From the NCBI GenBank assembly GCA_019310485.1, contig JAFDEF010000001.1, forward strand, positions 77,289 to 141,288: 64,000 nucleotides of DNA, given 5' to 3'. Of this stretch, positions 42,338 to 50,894 are shown piece after piece (position 1 is the first letter of the stretch; each line of letters opens with the position of its first letter). Source of the stretch: Deltaproteobacteria bacterium. GTDB taxonomy: Bacteria; Desulfobacterota; DSM-4660; Desulfatiglandales; HGW-15. The position numbers and the translations under genes were made by a program. The notes below the pieces were generated by a model. It saw nothing but the letters and a program-made list of their open reading frames with translations, had not been told where the DNA came from and did no database searches.

Positions 42338-42413
42338 TGGAGCGGGAAACGGGACTCGAACCCGCGACAACCACGTTGGCAACGTGGGGCTCTACCAACT
42401 GAGCTATTCCCGC
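42338..42413 (-). tRNA. tRNA-Gly (anticodon GCC)
   Basis: Minus strand: GCGGGAATAGCTCAGTTGGTAGAGC start, anticodon loop TTGCCAA gives GCC (Gly), GGTTCGAGTCC TPsiC arm, acceptor closed by TTCCCGC with discriminator T and encoded CCA. 76 nt. It lies 180 bases upstream of tRNA-Cys on the same strand and 43 bases after pgsA; probably one transcript. Confidence 0.95.
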
Positions 42414-42456
42414 ATGCATACCATTTTAAGGCCTCAAAGCACTTTGTCAACAAAAA

Positions 42457-43035
42457 TCAGGAGGGATTTCTGGGCAAAAGCACACGATAAAATTCTTTAA
42501 AATATGCCCATGCAGACCAAAGAGTAAAAATAAGTGCTGCCCACAACAGGACCATGCCAACTTTATGAAAATTGAGCCCTATGTATTTGTAGTGAAGGCA
42601 GAGAAATGCTGTTGCCAGGGATTGGAAAAAGGTCTTGTATTTCCCAAGTGAGCTTGCCTGCATTACAGTCCCTTCCATTACAGCAATACCGCGCAGCCCG
42701 GTGACAGCCATCTCCCTGGCAACGATCAGCATAACAATCCAGGCCGGAATCCGGCCAAGCGGAATAAGCATTATCATTGTGACCGAAACCAGAATCTTGT
42801 CAGCCATTGGATCCAGGAACTTCCCAAGCTTTGTGACATCCCCCCGGCGCCTGGCGAAAAAACCATCCAGAAGGTCTGTAACAAAGGCCGTTCCAAAGAA
42901 AAGCGCAGCAAGAAAACTGCCGAGCTTTCCTGGAAAATAAAGGCATATTAGCACCGCCGGAATACAGGCCAGCCTGAATAAAGTGAGTGAATTCGGCAAA
43001 TTAAATGCGGCTTTTCTGGGGGCATCCTTTTTCAT
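42457..43035 (-). CDS. pgsA: CDP-diacylglycerol-glycerol-3-phosphate 3-phosphatidyltransferase PgsA
   Basis: 192 residues, four to five spans. CDP-alcohol phosphotransferase signature DLLDGFFARRRGDVTKLGKF continuing LDPMADK (D-G-x2-A-R-x8-G-x3-D-x3-D). Makes phosphatidylglycerophosphate, the committed step to phosphatidylglycerol, in the inner membrane. N terminus ATG 43035 with LPNSLTLFRLACIPAV, typical of PgsA. Downstream end of the long minus-strand housekeeping run, before two tRNA genes. Confidence 0.92.
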   Translation of the reverse strand: MKKDAPRKAAFNLPNSLTLFRLACIPAVLICLYFPGKLGSFLAALFFGTAFVTDLLDGFFARRRGDVTKLGKFLDPMADKILVSVTMIMLIPLGRIPAWIVMLIVAREMAVTGLRGIAVMEGTVMQASSLGKYKTFFQSLATAFLCLHYKYIGLNFHKVGMVLLWAALIFTLWSAWAYFKEFYRVLLPRNPS

Positions 43036-43077
43036 TTCCGCTCCACCCAGGGATCAAACTTTTCCCAGCGCAGCTTT

Positions 43078-43659
43078 TTATCTTTTCCCGGAATTATACT
43101 GGCTGTAGTAGTACAGGACCTTTTTAACAAATGCTCTAGTTTCAGGAAATGGAGGGATACCCTGGTACTGTTCAATGCTCTCCGGTCCAGCGTTATACGC
43201 TGCCAGGGCGAGTTTCCTGTTCTTAAAACGCTTGAGCATGAGGCTCAAATACCGGGTTCCCCCAAAAATATTCTCTTCAGGGTTAAAGGGGTCCTCCACC
43301 TTCATTCGGTCCGCCGTATTAGGCATGAGCTGCATCAGTCCCTTTGCACCTTTTTGGGAGACAGCCCTGTGATCAAAGTCTGACTCAGCTTTTATCACAG
43401 CTTTAATAAGCGAGGGGTCAACATTGAACTTCTTCGAAGCCTGCACTATGATTCCCTCGTAGTCCTTAATGTATTGAGACACTTTCTTGCGGTAGGTCCG
43501 GATATAGAGTTTATACCTTTTATCATTTTTCACGTTTGTAAAATGCCAGACCCCGTTTTTGTCGCGATAACGATATATATCACCTGCGGCTGTGCTCAGG
43601 GCAAGTAGCACAAGAAGCGAACAAATTCCTGTAGCATAAATACAGCGTAGCGAAAACAT
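43078..43659 (-). CDS. Lytic transglycosylase (SLT domain) with short N-terminal DUF4124-like segment
   Basis: 193 residues. Signal peptide (ICSLLVLLALSTAAG), then DIYRYRDKNGVWHFTN, a DUF4124-like beta segment common in periplasmic proteins, then an SLT domain: SLIKAVIKAESDFDHRAVS with the catalytic Glu, GAKGLMQLMPNTA and ALAAYNAGP. Cleaves the MurNAc-GlcNAc bond of peptidoglycan with anhydro formation. It starts two bases after the transaldolase stop, so cotranscribed. Confidence 0.92.
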   Translation of the reverse strand: MFSLRCIYATGICSLLVLLALSTAAGDIYRYRDKNGVWHFTNVKNDKRYKLYIRTYRKKVSQYIKDYEGIIVQASKKFNVDPSLIKAVIKAESDFDHRAVSQKGAKGLMQLMPNTADRMKVEDPFNPEENIFGGTRYLSLMLKRFKNRKLALAAYNAGPESIEQYQGIPPFPETRAFVKKVLYYYSQYNSGKR

Positions 43660-43661
43660 TT

Positions 43662-44303
43662 CTAGCCCACTTTTTTCCAGTCAGCCAGGAATTTCTCCAG
43701 TCCAATACCGGTTAGTGGATGATTTATTAGATGCTCCATAACCCCATATGGCATTGTGGCAATATCTGCTCCCATAAGGGCAGCATCCAAAACGTGGAGA
43801 GGGTTCCTTATGCTTGCCACAATAACTTCCGTGTCATAGCCGTAATTTTCGTATATGGCGATAATCTGCTCCACCAACTCCATCCCCCTGTGGCTTATGT
43901 CATCGAGTCTGCCAACAAAGGGACTGATGTATGCTGCTCCTGCTTTGGCTGCCATGAGTGCCTGAACAGGTGAAAAGCAAAGGGTCACGTTGGTCTTTAT
44001 TCCTTCGGCAGATAGCACTTTTACAGCTTTCAAACCTTCTCTAATCAGTGGAATTTTTACAACAATGTTACCTGCAATTTTCACCAGTTCCTTCGCTTCG
44101 GAGATCATCCCTTCCGCATCCCTGCTGACCACTTCAGTATTGACAGGTCCGCTGACTATTCCGCAGATCTCTTCTATCAGTCCTTTGAACTCTCTGCCTT
44201 CCCTGGAGATCAGGGTGGGGTTGGTGGTAACGCCATCCAGCAGTCCAAGTTCACTGGCCTTTCTTATTTGCTCAACGTTTGCCGTATCAAGAAAAAATTT
44301 CAT
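43662..44303 (-). CDS. tal: Transaldolase / fructose-6-phosphate aldolase (short TalC type)
   Basis: 213 residues, the short transaldolase form. [22 protein letters not shown], Schiff-base Lys in [42 protein letters not shown], and VIVASIRNP. Either transaldolase of the pentose-phosphate pathway or fructose-6-phosphate aldolase; the two cannot be told apart here. Overlaps the small upstream gene by four bases (ATGA). Confidence 0.93.
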   Translation of the reverse strand: MKFFLDTANVEQIRKASELGLLDGVTTNPTLISREGREFKGLIEEICGIVSGPVNTEVVSRDAEGMISEAKELVKIAGNIVVKIPLIREGLKAVKVLSAEGIKTNVTLCFSPVQALMAAKAGAAYISPFVGRLDDISHRGMELVEQIIAIYENYGYDTEVIVASIRNPLHVLDAALMGADIATMPYGVMEHLINHPLTGIGLEKFLADWKKVG

Positions 44304-44563
44304 GATTCCCCCCTCTGTGTTTTCTTTTCTGACTCAAATTTTGAAGCGCACTCCTCGCTGCAAAAATAATATGTTTCCCTGTCGATTGTTCTCTTCACAG
44401 CCTCTCGACGCGGTACGTACGTTTTACAATATGGATCCTGCACCATTTCGTCAATGACCCCACCCTCCGGACCTCCACCTACCTGTTTGCCCGGAGTTAA
44501 CAATCCTTTGAGTAGCCTGTAGAGCAGGTAAGCCAAGAAAAGAAAGATCAAAAATCGAATCAT
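44300..44563 (-). CDS. Small membrane-anchored protein with YHS/TRASH-like Cys motif (PP0621-like)
   Basis: 87 residues: one N-terminal span ([19 protein letters not shown]), then [16 protein letters not shown]...[14 protein letters not shown]. The cysteine spacing resembles YHS/TRASH metal-binding motifs and the PP0621 family of short membrane proteins. Function unknown; perhaps metal binding at the membrane. Tight position between folK (three-base gap) and tal (overlap). Confidence 0.78.
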   Translation of the reverse strand: MIRFLIFLFLAYLLYRLLKGLLTPGKQVGGGPEGGVIDEMVQDPYCKTYVPRREAVKRTIDRETYYFCSEECASKFESEKKTQRGES

Positions 44564-44566
44564 TAC

Positions 44567-45058
44567 CTATTCCTTCAACCGGATAAGGTCGCCGTTTGTG
44601 CTGGGAAGATTATCGAGAAGTTTCTCAACGCTCATTCCAAGAACCGGGTGCACCAGGTGCGGAGCAATCTCAGCCAGAGGAACAAGCACGAAGTGCCTAA
44701 GGTGCATAAGCGGATGCGGAACGATCAATTTTTGGCTGTTAATAATTTCGTTCCCAAACAACAAGATATCTAAGTCGATTATCCGAGGGCCCCACCTCGT
44801 GGTCCTTATTCGACCCATTTGTTTTTCGATCAGAAGCAAATGGTCAATCAATTCTTCTGCAGATATTTCCACCTCCAAACTCAGTGCTCCATTAACATAC
44901 CATTCCTGCCCTTCAACGCCTACGGGCCGTGTAAGATACCAACCCGAGCACCTGTAAGGTTTGCAGCCCTGAGTCTCAGCTATCATCTGAACTGCTCTGA
45001 GGCAGTTGCCACGCTTATCACCAAGGTTTGACCCGATTCCTATGTATGCCTTTTTCAT
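44567..45058 (-). CDS. folK: 2-amino-4-hydroxy-6-hydroxymethyldihydropteridine diphosphokinase FolK
   Basis: 163 residues from ATG 45058 (MKKAYIGIGSNLGDK; the TTG three codons upstream is less likely). Motifs of HPPK: VEGQEWYVNGALSLE, RWGPRIIDLDILLFG and PHPLMHLRHFVLVPLAEI. Transfers pyrophosphate from ATP to the pterin in folate synthesis. Directly follows dapL (22 bases). Confidence 0.94.
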   Translation of the reverse strand: MKKAYIGIGSNLGDKRGNCLRAVQMIAETQGCKPYRCSGWYLTRPVGVEGQEWYVNGALSLEVEISAEELIDHLLLIEKQMGRIRTTRWGPRIIDLDILLFGNEIINSQKLIVPHPLMHLRHFVLVPLAEIAPHLVHPVLGMSVEKLLDNLPSTNGDLIRLKE

Positions 45059-45080
45059 CACTCGCAATGACGGCCACTTT

Positions 45081-46247
45081 TCACAACCCAGCGGCTTTTA
45101 TTCTTCCGATGGCTTGTTCCAGCCTTTCTCTTTTCTGGGTTAGAGCTATCCGGAAATACCCTTCCCCCGGTTCACCAAAGCCGTTACCCGGTGTTACAAC
45201 AACTCCTTTCTCAAGTAAGCGCGTTGCCAGTTGTGCCGAAGAATATCCCTCCGGAGCCCTTACCCACAGGTAAAAGCTGGCTTTCGGGATTTCCAGTTCG
45301 AATCCGGCTGCTCGCAGCCCCCCAACCATGAGATCTCTGCGCCTGGTGTATATTTCCCTCATCTCGTCCACGCAGGATTGATCACCACTCAGGGCCTGGA
45401 TTCCGGCTATCTGGACTGCCCCAAACACACCTGAGTCCACGTTACTCTTTATGGCTCCAAGACCCTCCACTGCCTTTTTATTTCCAACAGCAAAGCCCAC
45501 GCGCCAGCCAGTCATGTTGTAAGTCTTTGAAAGAGAGTGAAACTCTATTGCGACATCCTTGGCCCCCCGTGCCTCCAGAAAGCTATGCGGGCGATAGCTA
45601 TCGTAGGCGATTTCGGTGTAAGCTGCATCATGACAAACCAGAATATCGTTCTCCTTTGCAAATGCCACAACCCGCTCAAAGTAGTCCAACTCGGCAACGG
45701 CCGCCGTAGGGTTATTCGGATAATTAATGAACATTATTCTAGCCTTCTTGGCCACTTCTGCTGGAATCATGTCAAGGTCAGGGACGAAATGATTGCTCTC
45801 CAGCAATGGCATGAAATAGGCGCCACCCCCAGCAAAAAGCGTTGCATTGTGGTAAACCGGGTAACCGGGAGTGGGAATAAGGGAAACGTCTCCAGGGTTA
45901 ATAAAAGCAAGGGGGAAGTGGGCTATTCCTTCCTTGCTGCCAATCAGTATAATGACCTCATCATCAGGGTTAAGGTCAACACCAAAACGTCTCTTATACC
46001 AACCGGCAACTGCTGCCTTGAATTCACGCATCCCATCGTAGGCCGGGTAGCGGTGGGTTGAAGGGTCTTCCACAGCCCTCTTCATCGCCTCTACTATATG
46101 AGGGGGTGTGGGAAGGTCCGGATCACCAATGCCCAAGTCAATGATATCTATCCCCGAGGCTTTAACCTCCGCTTTTTTCTTGTCAATCTCCTTAAAAAGA
46201 TAAGGAGGAAGTTTTCTTATTCTTTCCGCTTTGTCGAAAATACCCAT
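45081..46247 (-). CDS. dapL: LL-diaminopimelate aminotransferase
   Basis: 388 residues, PLP fold-type I. Motifs IIDLGIGDPDLPTP, THRYPAYDGMREF, FINYPNNPTAAV, PLP Lys in FHSLSKTYNMTGWRVGFA, and GNGFGEPGEGYFRIALT. Converts tetrahydrodipicolinate directly to LL-DAP with glutamate, bypassing DapD/C/E. Its place next to dapB, dapA, dapF and lysA supports the assignment over a generic aspartate-type aminotransferase. RBS GAGG before ATG. A 260-bp gap with a dispersed repeat separates it from dapB. Confidence 0.92.
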   Translation of the reverse strand: MGIFDKAERIRKLPPYLFKEIDKKKAEVKASGIDIIDLGIGDPDLPTPPHIVEAMKRAVEDPSTHRYPAYDGMREFKAAVAGWYKRRFGVDLNPDDEVIILIGSKEGIAHFPLAFINPGDVSLIPTPGYPVYHNATLFAGGGAYFMPLLESNHFVPDLDMIPAEVAKKARIMFINYPNNPTAAVAELDYFERVVAFAKENDILVCHDAAYTEIAYDSYRPHSFLEARGAKDVAIEFHSLSKTYNMTGWRVGFAVGNKKAVEGLGAIKSNVDSGVFGAVQIAGIQALSGDQSCVDEMREIYTRRRDLMVGGLRAAGFELEIPKASFYLWVRAPEGYSSAQLATRLLEKGVVVTPGNGFGEPGEGYFRIALTQKRERLEQAIGRIKAAGL

Positions 46248-46342
46248 CCTTAACCTCTTTTTCCTTCACGCATACAGGTTGTCCTTCCCTGCTCTAGAAT
46301 CTCTCCTTCTTATCAGCACGCCAAGCCACATCGTAATTCATT

Positions 46343-46444
46343 ATGAACTTCCCCGCCGCAAGCAGCGGGGTATCAATCGGAAACCATCTTAACCGTCCCA
46401 AGGGGCGGGGAATCAAACCCTTGTCCGCCTCTGGCGGATTGAAG
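46343..46444 (+). repeat. Dispersed intergenic repeat, copy 2 (first copy at 14061)
   Basis: Matches 14061-14181 over about 100 bases (ATGAACTTCCCCGCCGCAAG, GTATCAATCGGAAACCATCT, GGGGCGGGGAAT, GTCCGCCTCTGGCGGATTGA). GC hairpins are kept, and some paired positions differ in both arms relative to copy 1. It sits alone in the dapL-dapB gap. Confidence 0.8.
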
Positions 46445-46507
46445 GGTGGAATGCCTTGAGCCTAAGGGGTAGGGCGGCAGGTGACTCGCAGGTGCTTTAG
46501 AACCTTG

Positions 46508-47311
46508 TTACTTGAGACCCAAAACATCCTGCATATCATAAAGACCGGGTGGTTGATCAATGATCCAGGCTGCAGCCTTCAGTGCACCGCGCGCAAAGTT
46601 GTCCCTGTTGTGCGCTCTGTGGATCAATTCCAGCCTTTCCCCAATCCCGCCAAACATTATGGTATGCTCTCCGGTGATATCGCCTGCGCGCCATGTTTGG
46701 ATACCGATCTCTTTATCAGTTCTCTCCCCAATTATTCCCTTTCTCTGGTAAACTGCAACTTCTTCTAGGTTGCGATTCGTGGAAGAGGCAAGTATCTGTG
46801 CAAGGCGCATCGCAGTGCCACTTGGGGCATCTTTCTTGAGCCGGTGGTGAACTTCCAGGATCTCCATGTCATAGTCATTGCCAAGAAGTTTCGCCATGTC
46901 ACCAGCTATTTTGAACATCACGTTGACCCCAACGCTCATGTTAGGCGACATGACACAGCGGATAGTCTTTGCGATATCCTGTACTTCCCTGAGCAAGTCA
47001 GCACTTATGCCAGTTGTACCAATAACCATTGCAAGCCCGTGGGATGCAGCCTCCTTCATGTTCTGTAACGTGGCCTCAGGCGTCGTAAAATCAATCAATA
47101 CCTCCCCCGAATCTATGACATCCCTCACTGACCCGCTGATTTTCATCCCAAGGCGTCCAGAGCCGGCAACTTCTCCCGCATCCTGCCCTACACTTTGATG
47201 ATCAGGCCGCTCAAATGCGCCCGTGAGCTCAAAGTCCCGGCTCCTGATGATCGCATTAATAATCCGCCCTCCCATCCGTCCGGCAGCGCCGGCAACAATC
47301 ACTTTTGTCAT
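46508..47311 (-). CDS. dapB: 4-hydroxy-tetrahydrodipicolinate reductase DapB
   Basis: 267 residues. Nucleotide site VAGAAGRMGGRI, IDFTTPEATL, GTTGISADLL, SPNMSVGVNVMF, and the substrate loop EVHHRLKKDAPSGTAMRLA. Reduces HTPA to tetrahydrodipicolinate with NAD(P)H. RBS GAGAGGGGG before ATG. Third of the lysine genes in transcription order before dapL. Confidence 0.95.
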   Translation of the reverse strand: MTKVIVAGAAGRMGGRIINAIIRSRDFELTGAFERPDHQSVGQDAGEVAGSGRLGMKISGSVRDVIDSGEVLIDFTTPEATLQNMKEAASHGLAMVIGTTGISADLLREVQDIAKTIRCVMSPNMSVGVNVMFKIAGDMAKLLGNDYDMEILEVHHRLKKDAPSGTAMRLAQILASSTNRNLEEVAVYQRKGIIGERTDKEIGIQTWRAGDITGEHTIMFGGIGERLELIHRAHNRDNFARGALKAAAWIIDQPPGLYDMQDVLGLK

Positions 47312-47421
47312 GTTCCCCCTCTCCGTCTTTGAATGTCAATCGGTTCAAAGTCCTGGCAAAGCGCAATGCCGCTTCCCACAAGGTGCGCGCGAGGCCATGG
47401 TAAAGTCTCCCTTTTTCTTCC

Positions 47422-48297
47422 TCAATTTATCAGCCCGTAGTCCTTGAGGGCTTTCTTCAGTTTGTCAAGGTTCGCCGGGGCCATCGGGCATAAAGGAAGC
47501 CTCATTTCGCCGTCAATTTTCCCCATTAAAGCCAGGGAGGTTTTAACGGGAATCGGATTGGTTTCAAAAAACATTGCCCGGCACAAGGGGTACAATTTAT
47601 AGAAAAGCTCCCTTGCTCGTTCAATCTCCCCATTTTCATAGGCATTTACCATTTCCGCAGTATCTTTTGGAACTATGTTCGCCACCACGGATATCACGCC
47701 TTTACCTCCGATCGCAAGCACCGGGAGGGTAAGATTGTCATCACCTGAGAGAAGGGTAATTTTTTCACCTGCAAGTTGTACGATGTCCGCCATCTGGCCC
47801 AAATTCCCCGATGCTTCCTTGACTGCTACAATTTCCGGCAGCTCGGCCAGACGCGCCACTGTCTCAGGGAGCATATTAAGCCCTGTTCTCCCCGGTACAT
47901 TGTAAAGCACCTGGGGAAGGGCAACTGCCTTGGCAATTGCCTTGAAGTGCTCATAGAGGCCCTGCTGAGTGGGCTTGTTGTAATACGGGGTGACTTGAAG
48001 CGTCGCGTCCGCACCACTTTTCTTGGCATGCTCTGTCAGCTCTATAGCTTCCGCCGTGCTGTTACCCCCGGTGCCTGCAATAACGGGAACTCTTTTGTTT
48101 GCGGCCTGGATGGCAATATCAATGACCCGGCTGTGCTCTTCCATGCTCAAGGTCGCTGACTCTCCGGTGGTACCGCACGGTACAATTGCGCTTGTTCCGT
48201 TTTCTATCTGAAATTCAATCAGTTCGCGGTACTTCTCCTCGTCCACCTGCCCGTTTTTAAACGGCGTTACTATGGCCACAATGGATCCTTTAAACAT
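47422..48297 (-). CDS. dapA: 4-hydroxy-tetrahydrodipicolinate synthase DapA
   Basis: 291 residues, TIM barrel. GSIVAIVTPFKNGQVD, CGTTGESATLS, catalytic Tyr in VLYNVPGRTGLNM, Schiff-base Lys in VAVKEASGNLGQ, and LLSGDDNLTLP. Condenses pyruvate and aspartate semialdehyde, the committed step to DAP/lysine. RBS AGGAGGG before ATG. Confidence 0.96.
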   Translation of the reverse strand: MFKGSIVAIVTPFKNGQVDEEKYRELIEFQIENGTSAIVPCGTTGESATLSMEEHSRVIDIAIQAANKRVPVIAGTGGNSTAEAIELTEHAKKSGADATLQVTPYYNKPTQQGLYEHFKAIAKAVALPQVLYNVPGRTGLNMLPETVARLAELPEIVAVKEASGNLGQMADIVQLAGEKITLLSGDDNLTLPVLAIGGKGVISVVANIVPKDTAEMVNAYENGEIERARELFYKLYPLCRAMFFETNPIPVKTSLALMGKIDGEMRLPLCPMAPANLDKLKKALKDYGLIN

Positions 48298-48337
48298 GAT
48301 GCCCTCCTCTTTTGAAAAAAGTAGATTTAACGGCTTC

Positions 48338-49153
48338 CTAAAGAGCCTCTTCGTTTAACCTGCCCTCATAAATGAGAGAGGTAGTTCCTTCAAGCCACAC
48401 CTCCTCAAACAACATGCCTTTTTTCTTGAAATAGATTTTCAGCTCCTCTCCCCCCCGGGTCTTTACTCTTACCGGGGAATGGACCATATCCCTGGCTGAC
48501 GCCACCACTGCCGAGGCAATTGCACCTGTGCCACAGGCAAGGGTTTCGTCTTCAACCCCCCTTTCATAAGTCCTCATCTCTATCAGGTCAGAGGAAACAA
48601 TATTGATGAAGTCTGCATTAGTGCCGGCCGGAGAAAAACTCGGATCAATCCTAACAGCCCTTCCCTGCTCAACAACAGGGTGGGCTTCAAGGTTATCAAC
48701 TTGCACGACTACATGAGGAACCCCTGTGTTGACAAAGTCAACACTCTTCCACCCGGGTTTATGCTGGATGTCAATGTCGGTTTCAAGCCCAGAGGGAGAC
48801 GGCGTCAGAACCTTTACCATCCTGCCCGCCACTTCAGCGGAGACCGGTCCGGCAAGAGTTTGAAACGTCATTTTCTGCCCTGCAATTCCTTTCATAAAAG
48901 CGAAGCGTGCAACGCATCGTGCCCCATTTCCACACATCTCCGCTTCGCCCCCGTCAGCATTTAAATAATGCCAGCGAAAATCGTAATTCTGTGATTCGCT
49001 CACAAAGATCGTGCCGTCAGCGCCAACCGACTCTCTTCGCCTGCACACCTTTCTGGTAAAGCTTCCCATTTCATCTTCAGGAACCCTTCCCTGGCGGTTG
49101 TCAATGAGGATGAAGTCGTTTCCGCTGCCGCTCATTTTCCAGAACTCAATCAT
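48338..49153 (-). CDS. dapF: Diaminopimelate epimerase DapF
   Basis: 271 residues. Catalytic cysteines in AEMCGNGARCVARF and ETLACGTGAIASA, with N-terminal MSGSGNDFILID. Interconverts LL- and meso-DAP for cell wall and lysine. Its start overlaps lysA by eight bases, so translation is coupled. Confidence 0.96.
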   Translation of the reverse strand: MIEFWKMSGSGNDFILIDNRQGRVPEDEMGSFTRKVCRRRESVGADGTIFVSESQNYDFRWHYLNADGGEAEMCGNGARCVARFAFMKGIAGQKMTFQTLAGPVSAEVAGRMVKVLTPSPSGLETDIDIQHKPGWKSVDFVNTGVPHVVVQVDNLEAHPVVEQGRAVRIDPSFSPAGTNADFINIVSSDLIEMRTYERGVEDETLACGTGAIASAVVASARDMVHSPVRVKTRGGEELKIYFKKKGMLFEEVWLEGTTSLIYEGRLNEEAL

Positions 49154-50435
49154 GTATATCCCTCTTGTGTAAGTTCCTCCACTTTAGAAAATCGGGGATT
49201 GTTTCTCCCCTTACAAGATCTTCATATGTCTCCCTGGACCTGATTACGTAATAGTTTTCACCCTTGACCATGACCTCTGCAGCACGGGGCCTGGAATTGT
49301 AGTTCGATGACATACTGAACCCATAGGCTCCAGCGCTCATAACCGCCATCAATTCACCTACCTCAAAGGCCGGAACCTCCCTGTCCCTGGCCAAAAAATC
49401 GCTGGACTCACAAATGGGACCTACAATATCGGCCTTAATCTTCTTGTGATCTTTGAATTTAACAGCTTGAATGGCATGAAATGACCCGTAAAGGCTTGGG
49501 CGTAGTAAATCATTCATGGCTGCATCTACGATGACAAAAGTTTTCTCCGGGGTCTTCTTGGTATAAAGAGTTCTTGTCACAAGGATGCCCGCGTTGCCCA
49601 CAATAACTCTTCCCGGCTCCAGTATTACAGTAAGCTCCTGGGTATCCAGTTCTGCCTTGACTGCCTGCCCATACTCCCGAGGATGGGGAGGGGTTTCTTT
49701 ATCATACGTAATACCAAGTCCTCCACCCAAGTCGAGATAACTGATATTAATGCCCGCATCGCGTAAGCTGACTATAAGTTTCTTGAGCCTGCGCAGAGCC
49801 TCCACAAAAGGGCTGATCAGGGTAACCTGGGAGCCAATGTGACAGGAGATGCCCGCCACTACCAGATTTCTTAGTCCGGCAGCAACAGTATACTCCTCGA
49901 GTGCATCCTTTATATCAATGCCAAACTTATTTTCCCTAAGACCAGTGGAGATGTAGGGGTGAGTTTGAGGGTCAATATCAGGGTTAACCCTGATTGCCAC
50001 GCGCGCCTTTTTGCCTAGCTTCCCGGCGACCTGGTCGAGCAGCAGCATCTCCTGGGAAGATTCCACGTTGAACATCAGTATATCTGATTTAAGGGCGTAC
50101 TCAATATCTTCGACTCTTTTTCCCACTCCTGAATACACTATTTTCCCGGGTTCTATCCCGGCCCGCAGCGCCCGAAAGAGCTCACCTCCTGATACTATAT
50201 CCGCACCCCCACCTTCAAGAGCAAACAGTCGCAAGATTGCCAGGTTGGAGTTGGATTTTACAGAAAAGCAGGTCAGATGCGCTACGTCTTGAAATGCACC
50301 GTCAAAAGCCTTGAAGTGCTGTCTGAGCGTCGCGTGGGAGTAAAGGTAAAGCGGGGTACCAACCTCATCTGCTATATTAGAGACAGGAACCTCTTCACAG
50401 CAAAGCTCATTTCCTTTGTACTGAAAATGGTGCAT
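49146..50435 (-). CDS. lysA: Diaminopimelate decarboxylase LysA
   Basis: 429 residues. PLP Lys in CFSVKSNSNLAILR, GISCHIGSQ, LDLGGGLGITY, EPGRVIVGNAG and GPICESSDFLARDR (catalytic Cys). Decarboxylates meso-DAP to lysine. Follows the small lipoprotein gene by 12 bases and overlaps dapF. Confidence 0.95.
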   Translation of the reverse strand: MHHFQYKGNELCCEEVPVSNIADEVGTPLYLYSHATLRQHFKAFDGAFQDVAHLTCFSVKSNSNLAILRLFALEGGGADIVSGGELFRALRAGIEPGKIVYSGVGKRVEDIEYALKSDILMFNVESSQEMLLLDQVAGKLGKKARVAIRVNPDIDPQTHPYISTGLRENKFGIDIKDALEEYTVAAGLRNLVVAGISCHIGSQVTLISPFVEALRRLKKLIVSLRDAGINISYLDLGGGLGITYDKETPPHPREYGQAVKAELDTQELTVILEPGRVIVGNAGILVTRTLYTKKTPEKTFVIVDAAMNDLLRPSLYGSFHAIQAVKFKDHKKIKADIVGPICESSDFLARDREVPAFEVGELMAVMSAGAYGFSMSSNYNSRPRAAEVMVKGENYYVIRSRETYEDLVRGETIPDFLKWRNLHKRDIHD

Positions 50436-50447
50436 AATTTATTGCCT

Positions 50448-50894
50448 CTACCTCACAACAATCTTCAGAGTGCCGGAACGAGGCCCAAGAGTTCCTTCCG
50501 GCCCGATAAGCTGTACCTTAAAAAAGTAAACCTTCGGCCTCGAATGTATTGGAAAACGGCACAAGAAATTCTCGCCACTTGCCACTTCTTCCCCAAACTC
50601 CCTGTAGGCTCTAAACAGCAATGGGCAGCCCTCGCAGGGCTTATCGCTAAGTGGGTAAGTGACATAGTAAACCCTTGCACCTTTAACCATAGCAGCTTTC
50701 TTCTCGGCTCTGCTCAGGTCCATGATCTTCCCTTCCAGAAAAACCGCATCCCTTTCGCATTTTCCGCGTAGATCCACTACACTGAGGTTAAAGGTTTTCT
50801 GTGGTAAGAACGGGGGGCCTTTCTTACCACAGGAAAGACCTCCGAGCAAAACTCCTCCCACCAGCAAAAACATCACAAGCTTTAACAGCTTCAA
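50448..50894 (-). CDS. Small lipoprotein with LptM-like GKKGPPFLP motif
   Basis: 148 residues. Lipobox LGGLSC followed at once by GKKGPPFLPQK, resembling the CGxKGPLYxP start of LptM (YifL) lipoproteins. The rest (about 35-148) reads as a beta-sandwich domain, possibly fibronectin type III-like (RVYYVTYPLSD, VYFFKVQLIGPEG). In enterobacteria lptM lies next to dapF; here the gene sits directly before lysA-dapF, so the linkage is kept. LptM helps LptD assembly; whether this longer protein does is unknown. Overlaps the argH stop by four bases. Confidence 0.75.
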   Translation of the reverse strand: MKLLKLVMFLLVGGVLLGGLSCGKKGPPFLPQKTFNLSVVDLRGKCERDAVFLEGKIMDLSRAEKKAAMVKGARVYYVTYPLSDKPCEGCPLLFRAYREFGEEVASGENFLCRFPIHSRPKVYFFKVQLIGPEGTLGPRSGTLKIVVR

